6,003 bases of DNA from NCBI GenBank assembly GCA_021797365.1, contig JAJZZU010000177.1, positions 1 to 6,003 on the forward strand. Reading direction: 5' to 3'. The stretch is from Pseudomonadota bacterium (GTDB lineage: Bacteria > Pseudomonadota > Gammaproteobacteria > Acidiferrobacterales > Acidiferrobacteraceae). The notes below the pieces were generated by a model. It was not told the origin of the DNA, did no database searches, and worked only from the letters and a program-made list of their open reading frames with translations. Below, piece by piece: positions 5,620 through 6,003 of the stretch. The translations under genes and the position numbers were made by a program. Every line of letters starts with the position of its first letter. The first letter of the stretch is position 1.

Positions 5620-5812
5620 CGTCGAGGTCGGCGAGTTCGCGTTCCCTTACAACAAGTATGTCCTACCTTGCGACCGCAAGAGCTTCGCTGTTGCGGACGT
5701 TCTTGGCCCGGTTCCCTTCAATCTTGGGTGCCCAGGAGCCCGTACCGGGCTTGGGTTGATTGTCATGGCGGCAGTTTATCTGGTCATGGGTGATATCTGG
5801 AGCTCTAGATAA
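5570..5812 (-). pseudogene. vsr: decayed vsr-like gene (very short patch repair endonuclease), C-terminal part
   Basis: On the minus strand one frame reads WAPKIEGNRAKNVRNSEALA, then VAR, a TAG stop (5665-5663), then DILVVRERELADLD and a tail ATVHRLLQFLKQEQRR ending at TAA (5572-5570). This follows the Vsr C-terminal pattern (F-W-x-x-K-I-x-x-N ... G-W-x-x-L-x-V-W-E-C-E-L). Vsr nicks DNA at T:G mismatches formed when 5-methylcytosine deaminates and often accompanies cytosine methyltransferases. Here TAG replaces the conserved Trp, and the W-E-C motif has become R-E-R, which removes a usual zinc-ligand Cys. The N-terminal half with the catalytic Asp and His residues cannot be recognised and appears cut off near the IS66 fragment. 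Similarity is clear only from about 5755 down. It is almost certainly inactive. The gene is convergent with the operon. Confidence 0.65.
5581..5597. terminator. perfect 7-bp hairpin with 3-base loop at the convergent gene ends
   Basis: GTTCCTG (5581-5587) and CAGGAAC (5591-5597) are perfect inverted repeats around CTT. The hairpin lies within the shared 3' ends of the DUF6339-like gene and the vsr remnant. No T run follows on either strand, so it does not qualify as a standard intrinsic terminator. It may be a weak bidirectional terminator or an mRNA 3'-stabilising stem. The structure is seen directly; the function is uncertain. Confidence 0.35.
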
Positions 5813-5813
5813 C

Positions 5814-6003
5814 GGCCATGGCCGCCGAAAATTTGACGAGGTGATCAAGTCCCACCAGCCATGTGGCCGGCGATGGGGCAAGCACAGAAAGAAAGGCCTG
5901 GCCGAGGAGGCGCTCGCCCAGATCCAGAAGCTCTATGCCGTGGAGAAGGCGGCGCGCCCCCTAAGCCCCGAAGACCGGCAGCAGTACCGCGCCCAGCATG
6001 CCA
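5814..6003 (+). pseudogene. IS66-family transposase, internal fragment
   Basis: One plus-strand frame is open from GGC CAT GGC to the window edge and reads HGRRKFDEVIKSHQ, then GKHRKKGLAEEALAQIQKLY and AVEKAARPLSPEDRQQYRAQ. This is the characteristic region of the IS66 large transposase that follows the conserved C-W-A-H-x-R-R-K-F motif. The 63 codons read without interruption, so this piece is little decayed, but everything upstream of GHGRRKF is missing. The transposase N-terminus, the first catalytic acid region and the small accessory genes are absent. The preceding bases belong to the vsr remnant or to an unassigned junction. The fragment has no start codon of its own and may continue to the right. 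It was probably left by a deletion or by recombination at an IS66 copy. Confidence 0.75.

Noticed and set aside
5609..5812. Plus-strand 67-codon frame that could pass for a small membrane protein
   Set aside because: It is the opposite strand of the vsr remnant, whose minus-strand frame shows real family similarity. The plus frame has no recognisable pattern or good ribosome binding site.
1..6003. CRISPR array, tRNA, rRNA or integrase attachment site
   Set aside because: No regularly spaced direct repeats, cloverleaf-like sequence, rRNA segment or integrase gene was found on reading either strand by eye.

Overview
The window looks like accessory DNA from a GC-rich bacterium, most likely a proteobacterium. 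This is inferred from base composition, codon use and the style of the two insertion-sequence fragments; no ribosomal or housekeeping gene is present to fix the taxon. Insertion-sequence debris lies at both ends, and the centre is a compact, tightly overlapping set of plus-strand genes with the appearance of a DNA-modification or defence locus.

Left edge (1 to about 393, minus strand): the 5' end of an ISL3-family transposase gene. Its zinc-finger region is reached only by a -1 frameshift, which falls exactly on an A AAA AAA slippery heptamer. Next (393-611, minus) is a gene for an unrecognised 72-residue protein whose stop codon abuts, or is partly made by, the presumed IS end. Positions 612-864 hold no convincing gene, but do hold a small inverted repeat and weak promoter-like elements ahead of the plus-strand operon.

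Core (865-5619, plus strand): five genes, each overlapping the next by 4 to 14 bases. They are a 93-residue small protein (GTG start), a DNA cytosine-5 methyltransferase (TTG start), a 627-residue GHKL-type ATPase with a glycine-rich linker, a 276-residue protein of unknown function, and a 257-residue protein resembling the uncharacterised DUF6339 family. The overlaps suggest one transcript with translational coupling. A reasonable working model is that the methyltransferase marks host DNA while the GHKL ATPase and its two partners act on unmarked DNA or sense invasion. No intact nuclease is recognisable in any of the five products.

Right edge: convergent with the operon and overlapping its last 50 bases is a decayed vsr-like gene (very short patch repair endonuclease, minus strand). 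It has an in-frame TAG where a conserved Trp normally sits and has lost its N-terminal half. It is followed by an internal fragment of an IS66-family transposase (plus strand) that runs off the window. The locus therefore probably once carried a Vsr-type nuclease that has been lost here, which bears on whether the surviving system can still restrict DNA or only modify it.
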